The position numbers and the translations under genes were made by a program. Shown here piece by piece: positions 9,505-17,363 of a stretch of DNA of 47,393 nt; position 1 is the stretch's first letter, and the number at the start of each line of letters is the position of its first letter. Location: positions 2,498-49,890 of the forward strand of contig NZ_QNQU01000036.1 of NCBI RefSeq assembly GCF_003315595.1. The letters are read 5' to 3'. This stretch comes from Pedobacter miscanthi (GTDB taxonomy: Bacteria; Bacteroidota; Bacteroidia; Sphingobacteriales; Sphingobacteriaceae). The notes under the pieces were generated by a model. The model was given only the letters and a program-made list of their open reading frames with translations. It was not told where the DNA came from and did not search any database.

Positions 9505-11877
9505 TTATTCGTATTTAAGTGCATCAATAGGGTTTGCTTTGGCTACTTTTACCGATTGTAAACTCACCGTTAAAACCGCAATAATTACTGATATGCCTAC
9601 AGCCGCAACAAATGGCAATGCCGAAATGGAAACCCGATATTCAAAACCAGATAGCCATTTGTTGATGATAACATAAGCCAGGGGAAAGGCAATAATATTT
9701 GCAATGGCCACCAGTTTTATAAAATCTTTATTTAATAATGTGAGGATGTTGGCTGTACTGGCACCCAAAACCTTGCGGATACTGATTTCTTTTTTACGCT
9801 GCTCGGCCATAAACAGGGCTAAGCCCAACAAGCCCAAACAGGAAATAAAGATGGCAAAACCGCCAAACCAGTTAGAAAGTGTGCCTAAAAGTTTCTCGTT
9901 TTTAAATTTTATTTCAAAAGATTCGTTCACAAATTTGCGGTTAACCGGATAATTAGGTTCAATCTGTTTTACTAAATCATCAATTTTAGCCAGTGATGAA
10001 CTGATGTTCTGATTTGGATTTAAACGTGCAATGATCACCCTTGCATCGTCCTTTCCATTTACCCTAAAAATCATTGGGGCCACTCTTTGGTAAACACTTT
10101 CTACCACAAAATCTTTTACAATACCCACTATAGTTAGTTTTTTATCTCCCCAGAAAGTAATTACTTTGCCGATAGGATTTTTCAGCTGCATCATGCTCAC
10201 TGCCGCCTCATTTAACAGTACGCTCGCTGTATCATTAGGAAATTTCGCAGAAAACTCTCTACCACTGATCATTTTAGTGCCAATGGTTTCAGTAAAATCA
10301 TATCCTATATTTCTATGGTTAAATGAAATTTTCTCATTCGGATTTTTACCTTCCCACTCTATACCCGTAGTATTATCTCCTCCTTCGGTAAAATCGGTAC
10401 TAAAAGTAGTAACATTAGTGGTTGCTCCGGCTTCTATGAGTTGCGTTTTAAGCAATTCTATTTTGGCTGCATCGTTCATTCTGCCAACTACTGCGATCTG
10501 GATTAAATTGGATTGATCGTAACCAATAGGCTTGTTTTTAACATAATTAAGCTGCTGATAAATTACTGCGGTACAAATAATTAAACCAGCAGCAAAAACG
10601 AATTGGCCAACCACTAATACTTTCCGTACCGAAGCGGATGAATCTGTTTTAAGGGTAAAACCTTTTAATACTTTAATCGGTTCGAAAGAAGACAGATAAA
10701 GTGCCGGATAACTACCAGCTATAAATCCAGTGATTACCATTAGCCCCACAAATGTTAACCAAAACGGGCCATTATGATAATCGATTGTTAATTTAATATC
10801 CAAAAGATTATTAAAATATGGTAAGCTCACCTCAATTAAGATAAAAGCTAAAACGGTGGCGATAAACGTGATAAGCAGGGATTCTAAAAAAAACTGACTA
10901 ATTAACGATTTACGTGTTGATCCGATTGCTTTACGTACGCCTACTTCTTTTGCCCTGCGCTCTGAGCGCGCGGTAGATAAATTCATAAAATTTACACAGG
11001 CAATCAGCAGGATACAAAACGCCAGCAGCAAAAATATTTTAAGCTGATCTATTTTTCCACCTACCGATTTACCGTTTTGAAAATCATCGTATAAGTGCCA
11101 TTTGGTTAAAGGATGCAGTAAAGCTACTGATGTATTATCTTTTTGATTGCGTTTGTAAATATCATGCATCAAACCATTCGCAGTAGTGAAAAAGTTATTA
11201 TCCTTTAACTGAACAAGGGTTAAACACATGTTATTGCCCCAATTGCCTTCTTTTACCCAGGATTGATGCTTTTCGAACAATGCCCAGGGCATAATACATT
11301 CGAAAATTAAGCTGCTGTTTGCGGGTACATCTTCTATTACCGCTTCAACTTTTAGTACATCCCCGTTTTCGAATTTTACTGTTTTATCAATAGGATTTTC
11401 ATTTCCAAATAATTTTTTCGCAAAAGAGCTGGTCAGAATAATAGTATTTACATCTTTTAAAACTGTGGCTGCATTACCTTCAATAAATTTATAATCCAAT
11501 ATTTTAATAAAATTCTGATCGGCAAATACGGCATTGCTATTGATCTTATTATCGCCAGCGGTAATGAGTTGTTTTCTTGGGTAAGTGGTGTGAGAAGCAT
11601 ATTTAACGCCAGGGATTTTTTCCTGCACTTCTTTAGCCATCACATTTGGTGTCCACGCCCAGCTAAAAGTTTTGCCGCTTGCCTCCATATTCTGATAAAC
11701 TACATAAGATTTGTCATGATTGGAGAACTGTTTATCGTAACTCCACTCGTAAGCAACATATAGCAACAAAACCATGCAACTGGCCAGGCCAATCGCCAAA
11801 CCACCAATGTTGATTAGTGAGAAGCCTTTGTTTTTCCAAAGGTTACGTAAGGCTATTTTTAGGTTTAATTTGAACAT
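9505..11877 (-). CDS. FtsX/MacB-like ABC transporter permease (first of four)
   Basis: The 790-residue product starts MFKLNLKIALRNLWKNKGF and has an N-terminal helix at about 20-42, a MacB-type periplasmic domain, a central helix block with CVNFMNLSTARSERRAKEVG and VRKAIGSTRK, a second periplasmic domain at about 450-660 and three terminal helices. It ends NPIDALKYE. It is the first permease after the ATPase at 12123-12821, separated by 245 bp of repeat-rich sequence. Together with that ATPase and the adaptor at 13062 it matches a MacA-MacB-like tripartite export arrangement. No outer-membrane channel gene is present in the window. Confidence 0.93.
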   Translation of the reverse strand: MFKLNLKIALRNLWKNKGFSLINIGGLAIGLASCMVLLLYVAYEWSYDKQFSNHDKSYVVYQNMEASGKTFSWAWTPNVMAKEVQEKIPGVKYASHTTYPRKQLITAGDNKINSNAVFADQNFIKILDYKFIEGNAATVLKDVNTIILTSSFAKKLFGNENPIDKTVKFENGDVLKVEAVIEDVPANSSLIFECIMPWALFEKHQSWVKEGNWGNNMCLTLVQLKDNNFFTTANGLMHDIYKRNQKDNTSVALLHPLTKWHLYDDFQNGKSVGGKIDQLKIFLLLAFCILLIACVNFMNLSTARSERRAKEVGVRKAIGSTRKSLISQFFLESLLITFIATVLAFILIEVSLPYFNNLLDIKLTIDYHNGPFWLTFVGLMVITGFIAGSYPALYLSSFEPIKVLKGFTLKTDSSASVRKVLVVGQFVFAAGLIICTAVIYQQLNYVKNKPIGYDQSNLIQIAVVGRMNDAAKIELLKTQLIEAGATTNVTTFSTDFTEGGDNTTGIEWEGKNPNEKISFNHRNIGYDFTETIGTKMISGREFSAKFPNDTASVLLNEAAVSMMQLKNPIGKVITFWGDKKLTIVGIVKDFVVESVYQRVAPMIFRVNGKDDARVIIARLNPNQNISSSLAKIDDLVKQIEPNYPVNRKFVNESFEIKFKNEKLLGTLSNWFGGFAIFISCLGLLGLALFMAEQRKKEISIRKVLGASTANILTLLNKDFIKLVAIANIIAFPLAYVIINKWLSGFEYRVSISALPFVAAVGISVIIAVLTVSLQSVKVAKANPIDALKYE

Positions 11878-12122
11878 TTTCGTAGTGTCTGGTAATTAGT
11901 ATTAAGTAGCAAGTATTAAGTAGCAAGTATCAAGAAGGTTAGCTCCCTTACTTTGGTCTTTCAGCTTTTGCGCCTGTCCCAAATCTCCCCATCCGGGGAA
12001 GATTGCTGGGCGGCTATCATTAACTAAACTAAAATCTTTTTATGAGGAGGAAGGTTGGAAGGTAGAGGCTGAAAGGTTGATATAACTCGACCTTCTACCT
12101 TAAAACCTTCAACCTTTTACCT
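11878..12122. other. repeat-rich intergenic gap inside the ABC operon
   Basis: The gap holds iterated AAGTATTAAGTAGC / AAGTATCAAG phrases near 11900-11935 and an imperfect inverted repeat of CCTTCTACC/GGTAGA-type phrases at about 12046-12115 (AAGGTTGGAAGGTAGAGG against CCTTCTACCTTAAAACCTTC). No gene was seen. The inverted repeat may act as a weak transcription brake between ATPase and permeases; this is inference. Confidence 0.4.
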
Positions 12123-12821
12123 TTATATCAGCTCCTCGTTACGGCTTTTGTTTATCTTTTCGGAAATCACATGACCATCTTTCAGGTTAATGATCCGGTT
12201 GGAAAAACTGGCATCATGACTGGAGTGCGTAACCATTACAATGGTAGTACCGGTTTCATTCAATTCGCAAAGCAGCTCCATTACTTCGTTTCCATGCGAA
12301 CTATCGAGGTTTCCGGTAGGCTCATCCGCTAAAACCAGTTTAGGTTTGGTTACCAAAGCCCTGGCTACGGCTACACGTTGTTGCTGTCCACCCGATAATT
12401 GCTGAGGAAAATGTCCGCTCCGGTTTACAATGTTCATCCTTTCGATGATTTCATTTACCAGTTTTTTGCGTTCGCCAGCTGCAATTTTATTGTAGATCAA
12501 TGGCAGTTCGATGTTTTCGAAAACAGTTAACTCATCAATCAGGTTAAAATTCTGGAAAACAAAACCCATATTCCGCTTACGGAAATTGGAACGTTCCCTG
12601 TCGTTCAGCGTTAAAAGCTCCGTATCGATAAACTTATAACTTCCGCTTTCAGGCTTATCCAATAAACCCATTACATTTAACAGGGTAGATTTTCCGCAGC
12701 CTGATGGCCCCATGATGGAAACAAATTCGCCTGCAGCAACATGAAGGTTTATTCCGTTGAGGGCCGTTGTTTCTACTTCTTCAGTTTTGTAAACTTTTTC
12801 CAGATTTTCTATTTTAATCAT
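12123..12821 (-). CDS. ABC transporter ATPase, MacB/LolD-like (first ATPase of the operon)
   Basis: The product is 232 residues from the chosen ATG at 12821. It has Walker A GPSGCGKST, Q-loop GFVFQNFNL, the canonical signature LSGGQQQRVAVARAL, Walker B LVLADEPTGNLDS and H-loop MVTHSS, so it is a complete nucleotide-binding subunit. A longer frame begins at 12884, but the extra 21 residues are encoded by the TAGTATCAAGTA-type intergenic repeat, and the domain itself starts MIKIENLEKVY, so the internal ATG is preferred. It sits between the adaptor and the four permeases and probably powers the three mutually similar ones. Confidence 0.94.
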   Translation of the reverse strand: MIKIENLEKVYKTEEVETTALNGINLHVAAGEFVSIMGPSGCGKSTLLNVMGLLDKPESGSYKFIDTELLTLNDRERSNFRKRNMGFVFQNFNLIDELTVFENIELPLIYNKIAAGERKKLVNEIIERMNIVNRSGHFPQQLSGGQQQRVAVARALVTKPKLVLADEPTGNLDSSHGNEVMELLCELNETGTTIVMVTHSSHDASFSNRIINLKDGHVISEKINKSRNEELI

Positions 12822-13061
12822 CGTATCAAGTGTTTTTCTAGTTTTATATCTAGTATTTAGTATCAGGTACTTAGTATCAAGCATATAGTATCAAGTATTT
12901 AGACCTGAATATATTATTCGTTAACTTTATATTCCATTTTTAAAAAATCTCAAATCTCAATCAATTATTGGCTAATTTTAGTTTCCTGATTATTGATTAT
13001 TGATCATTAATTTATTGGTTATTGGTCATTACATATCGCCAAGCGCCATCCGCTAACCGCT
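12822..13061. repeat. low-complexity intergenic repeats between adaptor and ATPase
   Basis: The segment contains several near-copies of TAGTATCAAGTA/TTAGTATCAAG at about 12835-12900, a run of TTATTGATTATTGATCATT-type phrases at about 12985-13030, and an ATCGCCAAGCGCCATCCGC fragment near 13036 related to the permease-gap palindromes. No gene was seen. Confidence 0.5.
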
Positions 13062-14306
13062 TTACTTATTTATCACCACCTGATCGTACTGGTTAAACTG
13101 GTCGTATGATGACGTAATTACTTCGTCGCCTTTTTGCAAGCCATCCAGTATTTCGTAGTAGAGGTAATTTTTTCTGCCGATTTTTACGTTTTTCTTTGTT
13201 GCTTTGCCATTGTTTACCACAAATACCCATGAGCCGCCTGTGCTTTGAAAAAACTGCCCCTGTGCCAAAAGCAACGATTTGCTGTTATCTGATAGTGTTA
13301 ACTTAGTTTGTAACGATAAACCTCTGCGTAAGCCTTCCGGAGCCGGACCTTTAAATACCATTTCTACCTGAAACTGACCTGCAGTAACTTCGGGGATTAC
13401 TTTGCTTACCGTTAAGTTATAAGTTTTTCCATTAAACTCGCAACTGGCCGTCTGCCCTTCCTTAACCCTGTTGATGTAATATTCATCCACACCAGCCTGA
13501 AGTTTATAACCCTGCAAAACGTCAATTTTACCGATCATTTCGTTAGAATTGTATGATTTACCGATTACCGGATCGTAAGAAGACAATTTACCCGAAACCG
13601 GTGCTTTAATCGTCATGTTTTCGATATTTTTGCGGATCATTTCCAAACTTTCGTTCATCTGGCCCATCGATTGGTCTATCTGTGCCAACTGCATTTTTCT
13701 GCTCTGGTTTTCCTGTTTAACAGCCTGACGCACAATTTTAAGTTTACCCTGGTAGTATTCAAAATCCTGACTCGATTTATTAAATTCCTGTAGTGTAATC
13801 ACTTTTTTCGCAAACAACGAACTGTCTAGTCTATATTGACGGGTTGCTGTTCTCAAACTGTTTTCTACATCCAAAACATCCTGATTAAGTACCCTTTGAT
13901 TTTGCTCTAAATCCAGTCTCGATTTACGTAACTGGTTAATCTGCTCAGTAGCTGCAGTTTGACTGGAAGTATAACTCAACATCGCATTTGAGTTGGAGAT
14001 TCTTAACAAGGGTGTTCCTTTTACAACCGAAGCACCGTTTTCGGTAAAAATTTCGGCAACCGTACCGCCTTCTGATGAACTTACAATAACCGAAGTTAGT
14101 GGAACAACACTCGCGTTTAATAAAACTACATCTTCAAAATCGCCATATTCTACTTTACTGATCGTTAATTTATCGGCATCTGCACTATAAACTTTTTTAA
14201 GGGATAAAGTATAGCCATAAATTACAACTGCCACAAAAGCAATTGCGCCACCTATGATTAACAAGGTTTTAGTGCCAAATCTTTTTTTCTCTATTTTCTT
14301 ATCCAT
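13062..14306 (-). CDS. HlyD/MacA-family periplasmic adaptor subunit
   Basis: The 414-residue product has one N-terminal membrane anchor at about 14-33 after a basic MDKKIEKKRFGTK segment. Then come a barrel-sandwich half (VVPLTSVIVSSSEGGTVAEIF...GTPLLRI), a long helical hairpin at about 115-235 rich in Q, R, L and E, the second half of the sandwich (MTIKAPVSGKLSSYDPVIGK), and beta-barrel and membrane-proximal domains toward the C-terminus (GLQKGDEVITSS). This is the adaptor that links an inner-membrane transporter to an outer-membrane channel. It is the promoter-proximal gene of the exporter operon. A sigma-54-type promoter lies about 20 nt upstream of the predicted 5' end of its short leader. 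Confidence 0.92.
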   Translation of the reverse strand: MDKKIEKKRFGTKTLLIIGGAIAFVAVVIYGYTLSLKKVYSADADKLTISKVEYGDFEDVVLLNASVVPLTSVIVSSSEGGTVAEIFTENGASVVKGTPLLRISNSNAMLSYTSSQTAATEQINQLRKSRLDLEQNQRVLNQDVLDVENSLRTATRQYRLDSSLFAKKVITLQEFNKSSQDFEYYQGKLKIVRQAVKQENQSRKMQLAQIDQSMGQMNESLEMIRKNIENMTIKAPVSGKLSSYDPVIGKSYNSNEMIGKIDVLQGYKLQAGVDEYYINRVKEGQTASCEFNGKTYNLTVSKVIPEVTAGQFQVEMVFKGPAPEGLRRGLSLQTKLTLSDNSKSLLLAQGQFFQSTGGSWVFVVNNGKATKKNVKIGRKNYLYYEILDGLQKGDEVITSSYDQFNQYDQVVINK

Positions 14307-14336
14307 GTGTTCGGTTGTACTGTTCGATTTCCCTTA

Positions 14337-14352
14337 TGCCAAGCTTGTGCCA
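14337..14352 (-). promoter_or_regulatory. sigma-54 (-24/-12) promoter for the exporter operon
   Basis: On the minus strand the sequence reads TGGCACAAGCTTGGCA. Compared with the RpoN consensus TGGCAC-N5-TTGCW, it keeps the invariant GG and GC dinucleotides at the correct 10-nt spacing and differs mainly at one position of the -12 box (TGGC for TTGC). The transcription start would fall near 14326, about 20 nt before the adaptor ATG at 14306. A sigma-54-type activator is encoded divergently next to it. Confidence 0.75.
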
Positions 14353-14425
14353 AAAGCCAAAATCATAATTAAAGACCTAATAATCAGGCAATTAAAAGTT
14401 TTTATTATTTTAATATGTTCATTAT

Positions 14426-14455
14426 CGGACAGTTCGTGTGCGGGAGCGGACAGTT
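14426..14455. promoter_or_regulatory. candidate upstream activator site, paired 9-bp repeats
   Basis: CGGACAGTT occurs at 14426-14434 and again at 14447-14455, spaced 21 bp, which is two helical turns. The first also forms a dyad CGGACA-N5-TGTGCG with one mismatch. The site lies about 100-130 bp upstream of the predicted sigma-54 start, the usual place for an NtrC-type enhancer, and just in front of the regulator gene at 14486, so it may also control the regulator itself. Confidence 0.55.
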
Positions 14456-14485
14456 TTAGTACTTTAGCACATCAAATTTAAATTT

Positions 14486-15856
14486 ATGTTGGACGCCACA
14501 GTTTTAATTATTGATGATGACGACGATATCCTGCTGAGTGCCCGTTTGTTTCTAAAACAGCAGGTAAAGCAGGTAATTACCTGTAAATCGCCTAAAGAAA
14601 TCAATGTTTTGTTGAGTAAAAACGAAGTAGATATCATTCTGCTTGATATGAATTACCAAAAAGGCGCAAGTGATGGTCGCGAGGGTTTGTATTGGCTCGA
14701 ACACATTTTATCTATCGATAAAGATTATGTAGTGATTTTAATGACCGCCTTTGGAAATGTTGAACTTGCAGTTAAAGCAATCAAAAATGGCGCCACCGAT
14801 TTTATTTTAAAACCCTGGGAAAACGAAAAACTTTTCGCCACGATTTCTGCAGCATCCAAACTCCGCGAATCGACCAGAAAAGTAAAAAAACTCGAAAAAA
14901 TACATTCTTCTTTACAAAAAGACCTTACCCGCGGCTTTGAGAATATTGTTGGTCAGGCTGATGGTATCAAACAGCTGCAGGCTACCTTGCTTAAAGTTGC
15001 GCCAACTGATGCCAATGTGCTGATTTTAGGCGAAAACGGCACGGGTAAGCAGGTTTTTGCTTACGAAATCCATGGAAATTCGCAAAGAAAGAACCAGGTT
15101 TTTATGCACGTTGATTTAGGCTCTTTAAACGAAAATTTATTCGAAAGTGAGCTATTTGGCTATGCCAAAGGTGCTTTTACCGACGCAAAAGAAGATAAAC
15201 CCGGCCGTTTCGAACTTGCTGATGGCGGAACCATATTTTTAGATGAAATTGGCAATTTAACCCTGCCCTTACAGGCAAAATTGCTGAGCGTATTACAAAA
15301 CCGTACCGTAACCCGTTTAGGCGAAAGTAAAGAACGTAAGGTAAATGTGCGCTTAATTACCGCTACTAACATGCCATTAAACGAAATGGTGGCTAAAAAT
15401 ACCTTTAGGCAGGATTTACTTTTCCGTATTAACACCGTTGAGTTGTTATTACCACCTTTACGTAAACGGGGGACAGATATTTTACTCCTGGCCAATCATT
15501 TTATGCAGAGTTTCAGTTCAAAATATCATAAAGAAATCCGTAAATTAAGCCATAAAGCAGAAGATGTACTTTTAAATTATAAATGGCCGGGCAATGTGCG
15601 CGAATTACAACATGTTTTAGAACGGGCGGTAATTATGAGCGATGGAAGCGAAATTTCGGAAGAAGATTTACAATTAAGTCCGCAGCGTTTTGCACAAAAC
15701 AATTCCATCCCCGATGAAATGGCCCTTGAGGATATGGAGAAAATGATGGTGCAGAAAGCAATCGACAAACACAAAGGAAATATATCAAAAGCCGCAGCCG
15801 AACTGGGTTTAACCCGGGCCGCACTTTACAGAAGAATCGAGAAATTTGGAATATAA
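14486..15856 (+). CDS. sigma-54-dependent response regulator (NtrC family)
   Basis: The 456-residue product has three parts. The receiver domain (1-125) has the acidic cluster DDDDD at 10-14, phospho-acceptor D54 in IILLDMNY, T in LMTAFGNVE and K in FILKPWE. The AAA+ sigma-54 interaction domain (about 150-380) has Walker A GENGTGKQ, a GAFTDA loop at 229-234 in place of the textbook GAFTGA, and Walker B GGTIFLDEIGNL. The C-terminal Fis-type helix-turn-helix ends AAAELGLTRAALYRRIEKFGI. It would bind an enhancer and activate sigma-54 promoters after phosphorylation. It lies divergent to the exporter operon and directly before its kinase. Confidence 0.95.
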   Translation: MLDATVLIIDDDDDILLSARLFLKQQVKQVITCKSPKEINVLLSKNEVDIILLDMNYQKGASDGREGLYWLEHILSIDKDYVVILMTAFGNVELAVKAIKNGATDFILKPWENEKLFATISAASKLRESTRKVKKLEKIHSSLQKDLTRGFENIVGQADGIKQLQATLLKVAPTDANVLILGENGTGKQVFAYEIHGNSQRKNQVFMHVDLGSLNENLFESELFGYAKGAFTDAKEDKPGRFELADGGTIFLDEIGNLTLPLQAKLLSVLQNRTVTRLGESKERKVNVRLITATNMPLNEMVAKNTFRQDLLFRINTVELLLPPLRKRGTDILLLANHFMQSFSSKYHKEIRKLSHKAEDVLLNYKWPGNVRELQHVLERAVIMSDGSEISEEDLQLSPQRFAQNNSIPDEMALEDMEKMMVQKAIDKHKGNISKAAAELGLTRAALYRRIEKFGI

Positions 15857-15923
15857 GCTTAAAGTCTAAAGACCAAAGGTTAAAGCTTTAGTCTTTCAGC
15901 TTTTAGCTTTCAGCTTAAAAAAC

Positions 15924-17279
15924 ATGTTCTACCAGCGCTTTACCTTTCGTTTAATATTCCGCCTAGTGATAATCAATCTGCTGGGCTACCTCCTGTTTTA
16001 CCTGATCAAAAATACCCAGCTCTGGTTTACCATTATCGGTGTTTCATTAATCTTATTGGGAACCATTATTTCGCTTTACTATTATATCAATCAGATCCGC
16101 TCGGATATTAACCGTTTCATTTTGGCCGTAAAAACGCGCGATCACACCTTAAATTTCAAAAACAAGGTAACAAGGGGCAGTTTCCCTGAACTTTACGAAT
16201 CGTTTAGCGATATTTTACAGGTACATAAACAGATCAGGTTGGAGCAGGAAGCCATGTTCCAGCTGATTAAAACCATTTTAGAACAGGTACCGGTAGGCGT
16301 AATCGTGGTCAACAATACATCGGAAGAACAAAACGAAGAAATTGCTTTTTTCAATCAGGCGGCCTCAAATCTATTGGGTGTACCGGCCTATAAATACTGG
16401 CACCGGTTAAAACAGCATCTTCCTGTATTTGCGGCTGAAATAGATCAGATTTTAACCGGTGGAAAAAGATTTCTGGAGTTAAAAATCCAGGATAAACTGA
16501 TCCAGCTTTCTACCGAAGTGATTCCTTTAAACCTTTATGGAAAAAATTATACCATCATCAGTTTCCAGAATATTAAAGATGAAATTGAGCAGAAAGAAAC
16601 TGAGGCCTGGAACAGGTTAATTGGTGTGATTTCGCACGAAATCCTCAATTCCATTACGCCCATCAGCTCATTATCGGATACGATCAATAAAATGGTAACC
16701 GATAAAAAGAACCTCACAGAAGATGAAATGGACGACCTGAAAATGGCTTTACAAACTATTCAGAGGCGTTCATCGGGTTTACTGGATTTTGTGAAAGATT
16801 ACCGCTTAATTGCCGAACTGCCCACACCAAATCTCGAATCGCATACCATCGGCGAAATATTGAAACACATTAAAGTTTTGATGCAGCCATTTGCAAAGGT
16901 TAAAAATGTGGTGCTGGATGTAGAGCAAACTTCCTCAAAAATTACCGTACAGCTCGATTTGAAACTGATAGAGCAGGTATTGATTAACCTGATTACCAAC
17001 AGCATTTATGCCGTTGAAAGTAAAGAAATGCCTTATATCAATGTAAATTACCGTCTGGAAAACACGAAACTTTATATCGACGTTACCGATAACGGAAAAG
17101 GAATTGATGCAGGAGATCTGGAGAAGATTTTTGTTCCTTTTTACACCACCAGAAAAAATGGATCGGGCATTGGATTAACGATCAGCCGTAACATTATGAA
17201 GATGCACAGGGGAAGTATCGAAGTAATTTCTACTCCCGGAAGTGGTACAACTTTTTCGCTGGTTTTTAACTACGTTTAA
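15924..17279 (+). CDS. sensor histidine kinase (NtrB/NtrY-like)
   Basis: The 451-residue product has two membrane helices at about 10-28 and 32-54, separated by a very short loop, so there is little periplasmic sensor domain and the signal is probably sensed in the membrane. A PAS-like region follows at about 110-215. The dimerisation/phospho-acceptor motif ISHEILNSITP contains H238. The ATPase domain shows N-box LINLITNSIYAV, G1 DNGKGI, F-box FVPFYTTRKNGSG and G2 GIGLTIS. It follows the response regulator after 67 bp that consist of AAAGTCTAAAG/AGCTTTCAGC-type low-complexity repeats. The pair is almost certainly cognate. Confidence 0.94.
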   Translation: MFYQRFTFRLIFRLVIINLLGYLLFYLIKNTQLWFTIIGVSLILLGTIISLYYYINQIRSDINRFILAVKTRDHTLNFKNKVTRGSFPELYESFSDILQVHKQIRLEQEAMFQLIKTILEQVPVGVIVVNNTSEEQNEEIAFFNQAASNLLGVPAYKYWHRLKQHLPVFAAEIDQILTGGKRFLELKIQDKLIQLSTEVIPLNLYGKNYTIISFQNIKDEIEQKETEAWNRLIGVISHEILNSITPISSLSDTINKMVTDKKNLTEDEMDDLKMALQTIQRRSSGLLDFVKDYRLIAELPTPNLESHTIGEILKHIKVLMQPFAKVKNVVLDVEQTSSKITVQLDLKLIEQVLINLITNSIYAVESKEMPYINVNYRLENTKLYIDVTDNGKGIDAGDLEKIFVPFYTTRKNGSGIGLTISRNIMKMHRGSIEVISTPGSGTTFSLVFNYV

Positions 17280-17363
17280 TCATTTGAATGTTTTTTTGGG
17301 CTAAAAATCCAAACAAAACCATTTTGATATGCTTTTAATGATGTAGATACATCAAATACAAGC

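Noticed and set aside
12822..12884. N-terminal extension of the first ABC ATPase
   Set aside because: The 21 extra residues are encoded by AAGTATCAAG-type intergenic repeats and lie outside the ABC domain; the ATG at 12821 is preferred.
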